Below, piece after piece: positions 47,288 through 57,412 of a stretch of DNA of 64,000 nt. This DNA comes from Bolinopsis microptera (lineage: Eukaryota > Ctenophora > Tentaculata > Lobata > Bolinopsidae). Each line of letters begins with the position of its first letter. The stretch's first letter is position 1. The stretch is from contig NC_087082.1 in NCBI RefSeq assembly GCF_026151205.1, positions 9,496,901 to 9,560,900 on the forward strand, read 5' to 3'. The notes beneath the pieces were generated by a model. It was not told the origin of the DNA, searched no databases, and worked only from the letters and a program-made list of their open reading frames with translations. A program made the position numbers and the translations under genes.

Positions 47288-47825
47288 TAGGGCAAACAGC
47301 GACCACCGCTTAAAAGCCGGTTAAGAGCCGTTTAAGAGCCGTTTAAGAACCGCTTAAGAGCCGCTTAAGAACCGTTTAAGAACCGGCTAAGAACCGGCTA
47401 AGAACCGCTTAAGAACCGGTTAAGAACCGACCGGTTAAGAGCCGGTGAGCGGCCGCTTAAGAACCGTCTAAGGACCGCTTAAGAACCGCTTAAGAACCGT
47501 TGAAGAAACGCCTCTAAAACTGCATTTAAACAACCTAAGAACCAACTTAGAGCCGTTTAAGAACCGGTTAAGAACCGTCTAAGGACCGCTTAAGAACCGG
47601 TTAAGAACCGCCTATAGAAAACAGATTTATAAATCTACTAATAAACTTAGAGCCGTTTAAGAACCGGTTAAGAACCGGATAAGAACCGGCTCTTAACCGG
47701 TTAAGAACCGCCTATAGAAAACAGATTTATAAATCTACTTATCAACCTAGAGCCGGATAAGAACCGGCTCTTAACCGGTTAAGAACCGTTGTAGAACCGT
47801 CTCTAAACACCCTACACCCGGCCCC

Positions 47826-48120
47826 CCTCTTGTCTTTGCCCCCGCTCCCGACCCAGCACCTCTACACTCCCCTGCTCCCTCTCTTGTTCTTACCCCCGCT
47901 CTCGGCCCAGCGCATCTCCACTCCCCTGCTCCCTCTTTTGTCTTTACTCCCGCTCCCAGCCCAGCACCTCTTCACTCCCCTGCTCCCTCTCTTGTCTTTA
48001 CCCTCGCTCCCGGCCCAGCACCTCTCCACTCCCCTGCTCCCTCTCTTGTCTTTACCCCCGCTCCCGGCCCAGCACCTCTCCACTCCCTGCTCCCTCTCTT
48101 GTCTTTACCCCCGCTCCCGG
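47826..48120 (-). repeat. Inner minisatellite arm, left (about 5 copies)
   Basis: The unit reads, on the minus strand, GGGTAAAGACAAGAGAGGGA, then GCAGGGGAGTGGAGAGGTGC, then TGGGCCGGGAGC. Plus-strand frames rich in Leu/Pro across it are repeat artefacts. Confidence 0.85.
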
Positions 48121-48929
48121 TTACTGGTTCTCTCAAATAATAGCGTTAGGGTATGCCAACACGTCGCGAAGCATTGCTATTATGTACTATGTAGGGTATA
48201 GAATACCCGACTATAAGAGTATGAATACCTTATCGGTGGAAAATTTTCCGTTGAAAAGTTTGCCTCAATCTCGATTTTGCAAAAATAGGTCAATAATTAG
48301 CAAATAAGATTTTTTAGCGAATTTTCGATGAAAATTGAGTTGGATTTCTAAGTTTTAATTTTATTGAAATAAAACATGTTAATAACATGATGAGTATACT
48401 AAGAAATGCTGACAGCCAAAATCATAGAAATTCATCGGGCGGTAGAAAATTTTCCAGCCAAAAGTTTTCCGGTTAAAAGTTCTCCGGTTAAAACTCTTGC
48501 TTCACGAGTTATAACCGTAAAACTTTCTGCACCGATAAGGTAACTTAAAGTTAAAACCGTAATATGCAATAAGACCCCCCTGTTTCGCGGATTTTGGAAG
48601 GAAATATTTGTGCCTCAAAACCGCGAATCCATGACCCAAATATATTGGTCTAACTGGTAACACAGGCCACGATAATACCTTGCTGCACTACAAAACACCT
48701 CAATATGCTTTCATTTATACAGAGTGGGCCAGAACATCGCGGCCCGATTATCAACCGTGGTCCCAAAATTTTCAAAATGAAAAAAAAAATCAAAGTCTTT
48801 CTAAAAATTGTATTTCTGCATGTTTCATGTGATTCCAATCATTTTGAGCAAAAACTTTTTTTTTCAAATTTTCCAAATTTCCAATCGAGGAAAACTTTAT
48901 TCAACCACGACCAAGGTGATTTAATTTTT

Positions 48930-49036
48930 AGCGTTAACCACCGAGAAGAGTGGTTAATATTTTATTAACCACCGGCTGGAGTGGTTAATATTTTATTAAC
49001 CACCGGCTAGAGTGGTTAATATGTTATTAAATAACA
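48930..49036. repeat. Tandem hairpin repeat at the foldback centre
   Basis: Three units of about 35 bp, each with TTAACCAC followed by GTGGTTAAT as an inverted pair around CGGCTGGA-like loops. Confidence 0.75.
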
Positions 49037-49214
49037 CGCAGAATAATCAATGAGTCAAAATCGTTAAGAAATGCAATTATGAAATATTATGATTTGCATC
49101 GCGATATTGGGTCGAGCCGTCAGGCGAGATGCTAATAGTAATAGCAATACAATTATAACAAAAGCGAGGTGCTATTGCCAACATTGTTACGTACGTCAAA
49201 AACTACTAACCTAG

Positions 49215-50015
49215 TCTAAAATGGGGAGGGAGGGGAGTGGAGAGGTGCTGGGACGGGAGTGGGGGTAAAGACACGAGAGGGAGCAGGGGAGTGGAGAGAT
49301 GCTGGGGCCGGGAGCGGGGGTAAATACAAGAGAGGGAGCAGGGGAGTGGAGAGGCGCTGGGGCCGGGAGCGGGGGTAAAGATGAGAGGGAGCAGGGGAGT
49401 GGAGAGGTGCTGGGCCGGGAGCGGGAGTAAAGACAAAAGAAGGAGCAGGGGAGTGGAGATGCGCTGGGGCCGGGCGCGGGGGTAACGACGAGAGGGAGCA
49501 GGGGAGTTGAGAGGTGCTGGGCCGGGAGCGGGAGTAAAGACAAAAAGGGAGCAGGAGAGTGGAGAGGCGCTGGGGCCGGGAGCGGGGGTAAAGACAAGAG
49601 AGGGAGCAGGGGAGTGGAGTGGTGCTGGGCCGGGAGCGAGGGTAAAGACAAGAGAGGGAGCAGGGGAGTGAAGAGGTGCTGGGCTGGGAGCGGGAGTAAA
49701 GACAAAAGAGGGAGCAAGGGAGTGGAGTGGTGCTGGGCCGGGAGCGAGGGTAAAGACAAGAGAGGGAGCAGGGGAGTGGAGAGGTGCTGGGTCGGGAGCG
49801 AGGGTAAAGACAAGAGAGGGAGCAGGGGAGTGGAGAGGTGCTGGGCGGGGAGCGGGAGTAAAGACAAAAGAGGGAGCAGGGGAGTGGAGAGGCGCTGGGG
49901 CCGGGAGCGGGGGTAAAGACAAGAGAGGGAGCAGGGGAGTGGAGTGGTGCTGGGCCGGGAGCGAGGGTAAATACAAGAGAGGGAGCGGGGGAGTTCAAAT
50001 GTGCTGGGCCGGGTG
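49215..50015 (+). repeat. Inner minisatellite arm, right (about 14 copies)
   Basis: The same 52-55 bp unit as the left inner arm, in the opposite orientation and with nearly three times as many copies. It is G-rich on the plus strand, with repeated GGGAGCAGGGGAG blocks. The three long minus-strand frames through it come from the repeat and are not genes. Confidence 0.88.
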
Positions 50016-50562
50016 TAGGGTGTTTACATGTAGTTTTAGAGACGGTTCTTCAACGGTTCTTAACCGGTTAAGAGCCGGTTCTTATCCGGCTCTAGGTTGA
50101 TAAGTAGATTTATATTTCTGTTTTCTATAGGCGGTTCTTAACCGGTTCTTAACCGGTTAAGAGCCGGTTCTTATCCGGATCTAAGTTTATTAGTAGATTT
50201 ATAAATCTGTTTTCTATAGGCGGTTCTTAACCGGCTCTTAACCGGTTCTTAGCCGGTTCTTAACCGGTTCTTAAACGGCCCTAAGTTGGTTCTTAGGTTG
50301 TTTAAATGCAGTTTTAGAGGCGGTTCTTCAACGGTTCTTAAGCGGTTCTTAAGCGGTCCTTAGACGGTTCTTAAGCGGCCGCTCACCGGCTCTTGACCGG
50401 CTCTAAACCGGCTCTTAACCGGTTCTTAACCGGTTCTTAAGCGGTTCTTAGCCGGTTCTTAGCCGGTTCTTAAACGGTTCTTAAGCGGCTCTTAAGCGGT
50501 TCTTAAACGGCTCTTAAACGGCTCTTAACCGGCTCTTAAGCGGTGGTCGGTCTTTGACCTAA

Positions 50563-51872
50563 TTCCCATGTAATGTAATCATAGTGCTGGCAAGCAACAC
50601 TGTGTGAGTGTCCCCTAGACCTAGTTAGACTCCCTTTTATCCTTTTTTATACTCATCAGAAGTCGTTCAGCAGTTTCATTTTCAGTTTAAAATACTTTGA
50701 TTCAATGTTAAAGTTGAATACAAAATTGTCAATATGTCAAGATCTTTATAAATTTTGCGCTAAAAACGCGCCAGCACTGTTTTTTAAAAATTGTAAAAAA
50801 AAACAAAAGGATTGACTAAAGTCTTCTTCCTTATATCAAAATGGCCTTAATGTAAACACTGAATGTTGTCGTAACCTGTACCAATGACATGATAAGGATC
50901 GCCTATATTACTTCCATAATACATCCAGAATCAGCATTCATCAGTATTACAGAACTTTCATACAGTACCCGAGCTACTTAACTTCAAGTTTGGTGGAAAA
51001 GAAGAGGCCCTGTGTAACGAGATACCGGGTATTGAGAGGCACGGTAAAAAGTTATCTAGAATTTAGAATTATACTGTACTTATTTGTATCGTTGCAAAGT
51101 TTTACAACAAGTACACCCCGCCCAAAAAACCATTTTGCACTCATCACCAGATCGATTATATCAATCCAAAAGCGAAATCCTACAGCTGGTACAGTCAATT
51201 TAGCAGTCTTAATAAGTTAATAGCGAGACTGACTTTAGCACGAGCTATGTCATTCATTCATCGAGTTTCGCTTTTCGATTGTAATAGTCTCGATCTGGCT
51301 AGCTGTATGATTTATGGATGTATGGTGTTCAATTTCATCGGCAGCAGTCTCTCTTTCTTGGTAAATATTATTCTTTGTGCAGCTGATCCAAGTATAAGAA
51401 TTATCTTGTTAGTTACAACATTTCCTGAAAATGATATGGTTTACATATGTAATATTTATGCTATTGCTAATACTTTCCACCTTTAGTCATTAATTAAGGA
51501 TTAGGGTGTAGTATTACTATTACATAAACTACTTAACTATTATATATATATCATAGGATAGTAAGGTTTGGATATAGCATCATGGCATAATACTGGTAGA
51601 ACATCAACAAGTAACTACTGTTGACTGAATTTACAGTCTCCACAGTTTGACGAATGCTGTTAAGATTTTGTACTATAACGAAATGTTGTATGATCATAAT
51701 TTTATTGATACACATTGTATACCTCTTATCACAAAAAATAAAGAAAGAAAAAACACCTTTTTTCGGCCTGCGGAAGAGGTGTATCAATAATGATTACTAT
51801 AAGATCTCGTGAGCTTTCAGTCGATTTTGCAGTTAGCACGATACAATTATAACTGCTTTAAATGTTTTGAAA
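50563..51872. other. Gene-free stretch upstream of the GPCR
   Basis: No supported gene. The hydrophobic open frame at 51247-51486 has no family motif. A minimal upstream ORF, ATG-TTT-TGA at 51862-51870, lies just before the GPCR start. Confidence 0.4.
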
Positions 51873-52889
51873 ATGTTTCTTACATCAGTCATATCTTGCA
51901 GCTTGAAAATGAAGTTTGTCCCACTATTTGTCGGTACTTCGCTAGACCCGGATCTTAATACTGATCTACATACCATTTTCATGGTGCCCCTTTTACTTTG
52001 GTACGTGCTTAGTACACTTTACGCGCTAATCGTGCTGTTTGGTTTCCTTGGAAACTTGATGGTGCTTCACGCATTCCCTAAGCGGGGTGTTTTGGAACAT
52101 AAGAAGGTACAATATGTACTCACGGTCAGTTTAGCCGCAACTGACATTCTGGTTTTGCTGGTGCATGGTGTTCCGACAATGGGGGTTTTCTTTGCTGATA
52201 AATGGCCCTTTGGGGGTGAACTTTGTCACGTGATAGCACTGATAAAGCACACAGTTTTCTACATGAAGCTTTTCTCGGTGATTCTGCTCTGCTTACACAA
52301 AGCATTTACAATGTGCTTTCCTTTCAGAGGTATGGTAATGACAAAAAGAAGCTCCATCAAGACGGTAATAGCTTTACTGCCTCTCTCACTTCTCCTCAAC
52401 ACAATAGGATTAATGGGAAGTGACCAAACAGCCTTCTCTGGCCTGTCCTGCAATGCTGAGATCTACCTGAAGAAGGCACTGAATTGGGAGGGATACGCGC
52501 TTCTCTCATTCCTTGGTGTGATTATTTCTATTCTTCTTGCCTCACTGGTGATAATAAGCCATATAGCACGAGGTATGAGGGCAAGGAGACAAGAACGTGA
52601 GGTGCACTTCCAACGTCCACATATATCTCGGAGAAGACGCTTCATTAACTTTCTGCGGAGGAACAAGACGGTGGCTAGCGTGGTGATTGTTGCTGTGATC
52701 TTCATCATCACTATGATTCCCCTGTCTTTGGATCATCTTTTGGAGAGGCTCAATGTGCCAACAAATCCGGGAATGATAATTTTTGGAGAGATCTTTGCAA
52801 TGGTCGGCGTGGCTTCAAGCCCCGTTATTTACGCAGCAGTAAATCTTCCTTTTCTCCAGTACTATCAAGAAGGCTTGTGGTGTCTCTAA
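51873..52889 (+). CDS. Rhodopsin-like (class A) GPCR, atypical, single exon
   Basis: 338 residues from the ATG at 51873. Seven hydrophobic spans fit class A: TM1 about 42-67 with GFLGNLMVL; TM2 with LAATDILVLL, carrying the conserved Asp; Cys118 at the top of TM3 after the WPFGG loop; TM4 about 162-182; Cys193 in the second extracellular loop; TM5 about 207-232; a very basic third intracellular loop (RRQER and RRRR); TM6 about 267-290; TM7 with SPVIY in place of NPxxY. The DRY position reads HKA, the usual TM4 tryptophan is absent, and TM6 has TMIP without the usual CW. The receptor is expected in the plasma membrane; the ligand is unknown. A pyrimidine-AG within the first ten codons means the first residues could instead be intronic, in which case a 5' exon is missing. 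Confidence 0.8.
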   Translation: MFLTSVISCSLKMKFVPLFVGTSLDPDLNTDLHTIFMVPLLLWYVLSTLYALIVLFGFLGNLMVLHAFPKRGVLEHKKVQYVLTVSLAATDILVLLVHGVPTMGVFFADKWPFGGELCHVIALIKHTVFYMKLFSVILLCLHKAFTMCFPFRGMVMTKRSSIKTVIALLPLSLLLNTIGLMGSDQTAFSGLSCNAEIYLKKALNWEGYALLSFLGVIISILLASLVIISHIARGMRARRQEREVHFQRPHISRRRRFINFLRRNKTVASVVIVAVIFIITMIPLSLDHLLERLNVPTNPGMIIFGEIFAMVGVASSPVIYAAVNLPFLQYYQEGLWCL

Positions 52890-53279
52890 AAACTTGGATT
52901 CTAATATAGTTCAGGACGAATGGCCATTTGTAGTCCTCAACCTTTGAACCCAGATGGCCATTAACAATTGAAATGCTGATGGTACACAAATATATTTAGA
53001 TACAATTCCAGCCATAAACTAATTGATGAGATTCATTATACAATAAGCTTTTATTCTTCAAAGAAAGACTTAAATCCAAGTCTATCGATGCATTTATATT
53101 TCATTTATTCTTCTACTGGGCCTGGGTGTTTCAACTTTTATCATAATATTTGTACAATTTTTGTAACATCTGGTCAACTGAAGGCTCTTACTAATTCGCT
53201 CGCCCAAAAATTTCACGTGACTTTGGTTTTTATGGTTTTGCAGCCGTACAAAACGGCTTTACATAAACCTTAATCCCAA
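52890..53279. other. GPCR 3' flank
   Basis: AT-rich sequence with no gene. It is presumably in part the GPCR 3' untranslated region. Confidence 0.35.
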
Positions 53280-53288
53280 CACTAACCC

Positions 53289-53402
53289 TTAGTTGACGAT
53301 GTCAATCCATGGCAGCTCGGCGCGGCACAGTAGCGCTTCTCGCCGATCTGTGAGAAGCCTCATAGAGTGCGCGGCGCGGCACAGTAACGCATCGCGCTAC
53401 AA
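53289..53402 (+). mobile_element. Family A MITE, copy 7
   Basis: A 114-bp copy from TTAGTTGACGATGTCAATC to GCATCGCGCTACAA, inserted in telomere-like DNA. It is flanked by the 9-bp duplication CACTAACCC (53280-53288 and 53403-53411). Confidence 0.87.
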
Positions 53403-54928
53403 CACTAACCCTAACCATAACCCCGAAGCTATCCATAACCCTTATTCTTAACACAGCCCTAGGCCTAACCCTAACCCGAGCCATAAACGATCGAACTCGT
53501 GTTTTATTAGCATGTCACGTGACCACTGACCAAAACGGTTTTTTGCCCATAACTCTCCAGAGAAGCATTTTTACCTTACGTCATGGGGGTGATTCGAACT
53601 CAGCGTCCAAAACTACACTACACCTAACCATATTAATTTCATACCCAAGGGGGCTGTTCACAAGCATTTTCTTAAGATTTGGGCGAGCGAATTGGTAGGA
53701 GCGTCAACTGAAATTGTATGTTGTAGATTTACAACCTACCAGGACACGCGCCGAGTTCCATATATGGAACAGATATATTACGAGTATCACCCGTTAACAA
53801 CTGAAAGTGCTTATCGATAATTCATAAATCACTTTAATTTCCCAGCAAACCCTACTGGCTACTGTTACTGTTAGGTAGTGCACCATCGACAGTGAGCCGC
53901 GCGTGCCGACTGTAGGATATATGGGTTTTAGCGCTAATTTCGGCCAAACAATATTTATTTGTTTGAAGAAAATTGCAATTTTCTTCAAACAAATAGATAT
54001 TAAATATCCTTCCCGACTTGTTCTATCCAGAGCCCTTGCGCTTGCAGTGGCGCGAAAGCACATGGTTAGGTGAACTTCCCGATCTCCAATTGCAACAAAA
54101 ATTGGTAAGCTTACTCATAGACTTACAAGGAAAGTGTCCGAAAAATTTAAAGGATATCCAACCATCAAGCATTATGTTACAGCTAAAAGCAGCGTATTTT
54201 GCCCCATTTTAATCACTATATCAACTCCGATATCCACCAAATTTTTCGGACAGGTGTGATAGCCCTATTAAAAGGTCGTCGCCAATTTTTAGAATGATCG
54301 CATTCAACGAACCGAAGATATATCATGAATCCGAATAATACGACAAAAATCAACGAATTTGGTCAAATTACGCGACATTTATTACTATACCTGAGGACTA
54401 CTCAGGCTATTATGTTTATTAACATAATTAGTTTTAAACTAATTACAACACTACAAATCTATTACATTTATTGAGAAAATTATGTAATGTAACGCGATGG
54501 AGGTTCTTTAAGCGGGCAATTCCAGTCCAAACCCTGGAAACATGACATAAAGGATTTGTTTTACTTGTTGCATAAAAAGCACTAATACCGAATAGAGACT
54601 CGGCGGAATGACAGGCTGAGCGCGGCCCAGTAAGACTTTTACAATACAGCTACTTTTGTTCCGAAAGCCGCGCACCATCAAATATGGCACCTGCGAAACT
54701 TGACGGATGTTACTCGTCTAAATTTCTTCGAAGTAGCGCGCGCCGCTTTCTTCTCGAAATGTGCCCGACGGCACGAGCTACGAAGTAGCGCGCGCCGGGC
54801 CAAATCATTAACAATGGTCAACTGCGAAACTCACTGATCTTGGTATTGTGAAAATTCTCACAGTCTCTAGAAAACAGTGGTACAAAAATTTTTAAAATCC
54901 AAGCAAGTTTATTTTTATCGTGCACACC
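53403..54928. repeat. Patchwork of dispersed repeat fragments
   Basis: From the left: degenerate CCCTAA repeats (53403-53485), a weak copy of repeat C (53500-53620), a copy of the TTTACAACCTACCAGGAC repeat (53726-53798), and fragments shared with 11470-11810 (54010-54065, and inverted at about 54700-54830). An AATTGCAATTTTC-type palindrome lies near 53970-53985. No gene seen. Confidence 0.5.
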
Positions 54929-55106
54929 TTAATTGACGATGTCAATTCATGGCAGCTCGGCGCGGCACAGTAACGCATCGCGTTAATTGACGATGTCAAT
55001 TCATGGCAGCTCGGCGCGGCACAGTAGCGCATCTCGCTGTGAGAAGCCTTATTGAGTGCGCGGCGCGGCACAGTAACGCATCGCGCTACAACGCATCGCG
55101 CTACAA
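54929..55106 (+). mobile_element. Family A MITE, copy 8 (outer, internally deleted)
   Basis: The outer copy consists of 54929-54982 and 55101-55106, flanked by GTGCACACC and GTGCACCCC (one mismatch, 54920-54928 and 55107-55115). Without the nested insert it is only about 60 bp: it jumps from the first GCGCGGCACAGTA to the bases that follow the second such repeat in full copies. A deletion between the two internal direct repeats explains it. Confidence 0.8.
54983..55091 (+). mobile_element. Family A MITE, copy 9 (inserted in copy 8)
   Basis: A 109-bp full copy, same orientation as its host, flanked by the 9-bp duplication CGCATCGCG (54974-54982 and 55092-55100), which is the terminal sequence of the outer copy. 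Confidence 0.85.
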
Positions 55107-55266
55107 GTGCACCCCCTACTAAAGTTTATTTCCAATCCCTAAAAGTGAAAAGTAAAATGAGTATTGACCTCCGGTTTTCAGCAAATGGCAAAGTTTTCGT
55201 CACGTGAAACTAAAGTTAGCTGCCCAGGAGCAAAATTAGGGACAAAGTAAGCTTTAATTGTTATCC

Positions 55267-55598
55267 TTGTAGCGCGATCCGTTATAGGACGGCGCCGCGC
55301 ACTCAATTATGCTTCTCGCAACCATTACACATTATTTCATATTTAAATAATTACTGTCAAAATTTGATATTCAGTATTCACGATGTCAATCTGCAATCCT
55401 TCACAGCTCGAGGCTTTGTCCATTGTTAATAAACTAGTTTAGCGCTACTTCGAAGAAATTTAGACGAGTAACATCCGTCAAGGCGAGGCCTAAACGCCCA
55501 GTGGTGCATTTTGCCGATCTCGCCGATATGATGGTTTCGGAGTGCATTATCAACTATTGAATGCGCGGCGCAGCCCTAGTAGTGGATAGCGCTACAAC
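55267..55598. mobile_element. Broken family A MITE fragments
   Basis: A reverse-oriented end (TTGTAGCGCGATCCGTTAT, 55267-55325), a CACGATGTCAATC start-like segment (55379-55410), and a GCGCGGCGC...GCGCTACAA end (about 55555-55598) are separated by other repeat sequence. Target duplications could not be assigned, so these are decayed or rearranged copies. Confidence 0.55.
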
Positions 55599-56125
55599 AT
55601 TAAAATCGATTTCAGCATTTACAAATGTACCAGAACACAAACGTTCAATATAGAATTGCACCCTATTATCAGAAATTAAGTTATGGCTCAAATTAGCTGC
55701 TTTCATGCTTTTTGGCTCCAAAAGCCGCACATCGTTTTGAACACTGTTCAATACTCAGTTTTAATCATTTGCTTTTTCTTTTTATACACCTTACTGTGTG
55801 TGGGCAATGGTCAATTTCGTTACATATTCATATTATATATATATAGCTGTTTTAGTGTGAAAATAAGTGCCTTTTAAACAATTCTATCAGATTTAAAAAA
55901 GTTTCACTAGAATAATATGTGATTTACAAAATGATCTCAGGCTTCAGTGACAGTATATATAGTATGGGGCCGGGTTTAAAAAATGATATCTGGTTCTTTA
56001 TGCCAGAAGAAGGTTGAGTGTAAGTTCCTTTCTATACAATTTGTTAGCAACCATCTGTTTTTTATTTTATTTTAATCAATTAAGCATGTATATTGTGAAC
56101 TTTAAGTTCTATTCTTAATCACCAA
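55599..56125. other. Gene-free stretch
   Basis: AT-rich; no motif recognised. Confidence 0.35.
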
Positions 56126-56129
56126 TACG

Positions 56130-56408
56130 TGGGGACCTCATTGAAGCTTTTTTGAGGTTATTAATGGTTTGACTGATTATGGTTCAGACTTGTTCAGACC
56201 AAGCAGATCAGGTCTTAATCTGGTTTCATCCAATAGATGCAGTAAGAGTGTGACAAAGGTCAAGAATCTTCAGTGTTCTTTTCTTCCAGAGCGGGTTGTT
56301 CCTTATTGGATCAAACTCCCTTCGGAGGTGAAGAACTGCTTGTCAGTTTTGAGTTTTTCAAATTGGATCATTTTTGGAATTTTTGAAAGAAGTTTTAACA
56401 AGAATTGA
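56130..56408 (+). pseudogene. CR1-like LINE ORF2 C-terminal relic
   Basis: The translation contains RGDLIEAF, then after a disruption DYGSDLFRPSRSG, then FLPERVVPYWIKLPSEV. These match in order the C-terminal domain of the CR1-like ORF2 in this window (RGDLIEMF, GYGSDLFGRSG, FAQRVLRYWNSLPPLV). Only the extreme 3' part remains, with stops and a deletion. Confidence 0.7.
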
Positions 56409-56437
56409 AGGTACCAGTTATATCAGTAATAAGGGCC

Positions 56438-56583
56438 AGGGGTCGTTCACATAAAACGTAATCAGCTGAGTGGGGGGGGGGGGGGTTTCCGAATGATTAC
56501 GCTTGTGTAATTTTGACACAATAGCTATGTGTAAAACTGATTATGTTCCAAAAAAATGATTATGTAACATGTGAACGACCCCT
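56438..56583. mobile_element. Short inverted-repeat MITE, AGGGGTCGTTCAC ends
   Basis: A 146-bp element with ends AGGGGTCGTTCACATAAAAC and its near complement GTAACATGTGAACGACCCCT, and a long G-run inside (about 56472-56485). GGGTCGTTCA-type termini are common among animal MITEs. No certain target duplication. Confidence 0.7.
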
Positions 56584-56789
56584 AAGGAAAAACACAATGA
56601 TTATCTGTGGTTTCATCCTTGTGTAGCAAAGAAACGTTTTATAAATCTTTACTCCGCTGGGAAGTATGAATAAATTACATTTTTTAATGTTGTTTTTATT
56701 CATGATTAATATTTGATAAATTATTACCTTTAAATTTGATGGAAAAATGGTTATTTTCCATGTAGTGCGATAATACTTTGTAGACATTA

Positions 56790-57407
56790 GTGATGATGTC
56801 ACAATTTTTACTTAACTTTACTTTTACATTACCAAAAATTATGGTGAAAGAGTCAAGGCAGGTAAAACTTTACTTTTACTTTACCAAACATTATGGTGAA
56901 AGAGTCAAGGCAGGTAAAGTCAGTTTGATTGACCCTTGTCGCTGCATTGGGTACAGCAACGTTGTTATCGTTTGTGGTACCAATGACCTCCGGGTAGAAA
57001 ACCTTAGAGGAGAGAATGAAATCCATCAGCTGGTTGACGTTCTCCACTTGAAGATTCAACAGATAAGAAAGCTCTGCCCAAGTATCAAAATATTTGTCGC
57101 AGCAGTCCTCCCATCAAGATTGCCTCAAATGAACAAAAACATTATGACCTTCAATCGGCTTGTTGGAGAAATGTTAAGTGCCAACTTCAACCAGAGTGTG
57201 TGGCACCTTGGAGTTGGCCACTTCTTAGATAGTAGGGGACTCCTTGCCACCAACCTGACCAGAGGTGGTGATGATATTCATTTAGGAGTTTATGGTATTA
57301 CCAAATTTGTGAGATGTGTGAAGCATTGGGTGTATGTGAGAGAGAGGCAAGAGCGGACAAGACGTGGAAAACACAACCAGTCAGTGGGGTCTAACAACCC
57401 CACTTAG
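56790..57407 (+). CDS. LINE ORF1-type SGNH esterase, 5' part rearranged
   Basis: The open frame contains an SGNH/GDSL hydrolase core: NVVIVCGTNDL (the GxND block), KIFVAAVLPSR, and GGDDIHLGVYGI (the DxxH block with catalytic Asp and His). The nucleophile block (GDS) is missing: sequence before VSLIDPCRCIGY contains an approximate 53-bp tandem duplication (about 56815-56925) rather than the expected domain start. Esterase-type ORF1 proteins occur in CR1/L2-like LINEs, and the gene ends five bases before the ORF2 start, which supports that reading. The piece lacks its nucleophile and is probably inactive. Confidence 0.7.
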   Translation: MMMSQFLLNFTFTLPKIMVKESRQVKLYFYFTKHYGERVKAGKVSLIDPCRCIGYSNVVIVCGTNDLRVENLRGENEIHQLVDVLHLKIQQIRKLCPSIKIFVAAVLPSRLPQMNKNIMTFNRLVGEMLSANFNQSVWHLGVGHFLDSRGLLATNLTRGGDDIHLGVYGITKFVRCVKHWVYVRERQERTRRGKHNQSVGSNNPT

Positions 57408-57412
57408 TAAAA

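Larger units (their letters stand above)
47288..50562. repeat. Large two-tier foldback element (about 3.3 kb)
   Basis: The outer arms are arrays of an 11-bp unit, TTAAGAACCGG and variants: 47301-47805 on the left and its reverse complement at 50035-50548 on the right. Both begin from their outside with GACCACCGCTTAA and carry the same ATAGAAAACAGATTTATAA spacer. Inside these lie arrays of a 52-55 bp unit: about five copies at 47826-48120 and about fourteen inverted at 49215-50015. The centre, 48130-49210, is unique apart from three short hairpin repeats. Arms built of tandem repeats recall Foldback/Galileo and TU elements. No transposase was seen. Terminal bases outside GACCACCGC match only loosely, and no target duplication was found. 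Confidence 0.85.

Noticed and set aside
47830-48201. 123-codon Leu/Pro-rich frame
   Set aside because: Covers the left inner minisatellite of the foldback.
49206-49998. Three overlapping minus-strand frames of 218-260 codons rich in Pro, Leu and Ser
   Set aside because: They lie wholly in the 52-55 bp tandem array; the unit length and composition keep all frames open. No start context or non-repeat sequence.
51247-51486. 79-codon hydrophobic frame before the GPCR, considered as a 5' GPCR exon or small membrane protein
   Set aside because: No family motif, no convincing donor, and the GPCR already has TM1 in its own exon.
53403-53490. A chromosome end or subtelomere marked by CCCTAA repeats
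   Set aside because: The repeats are few, degenerate and interrupted by ordinary sequence and a MITE on both sides.
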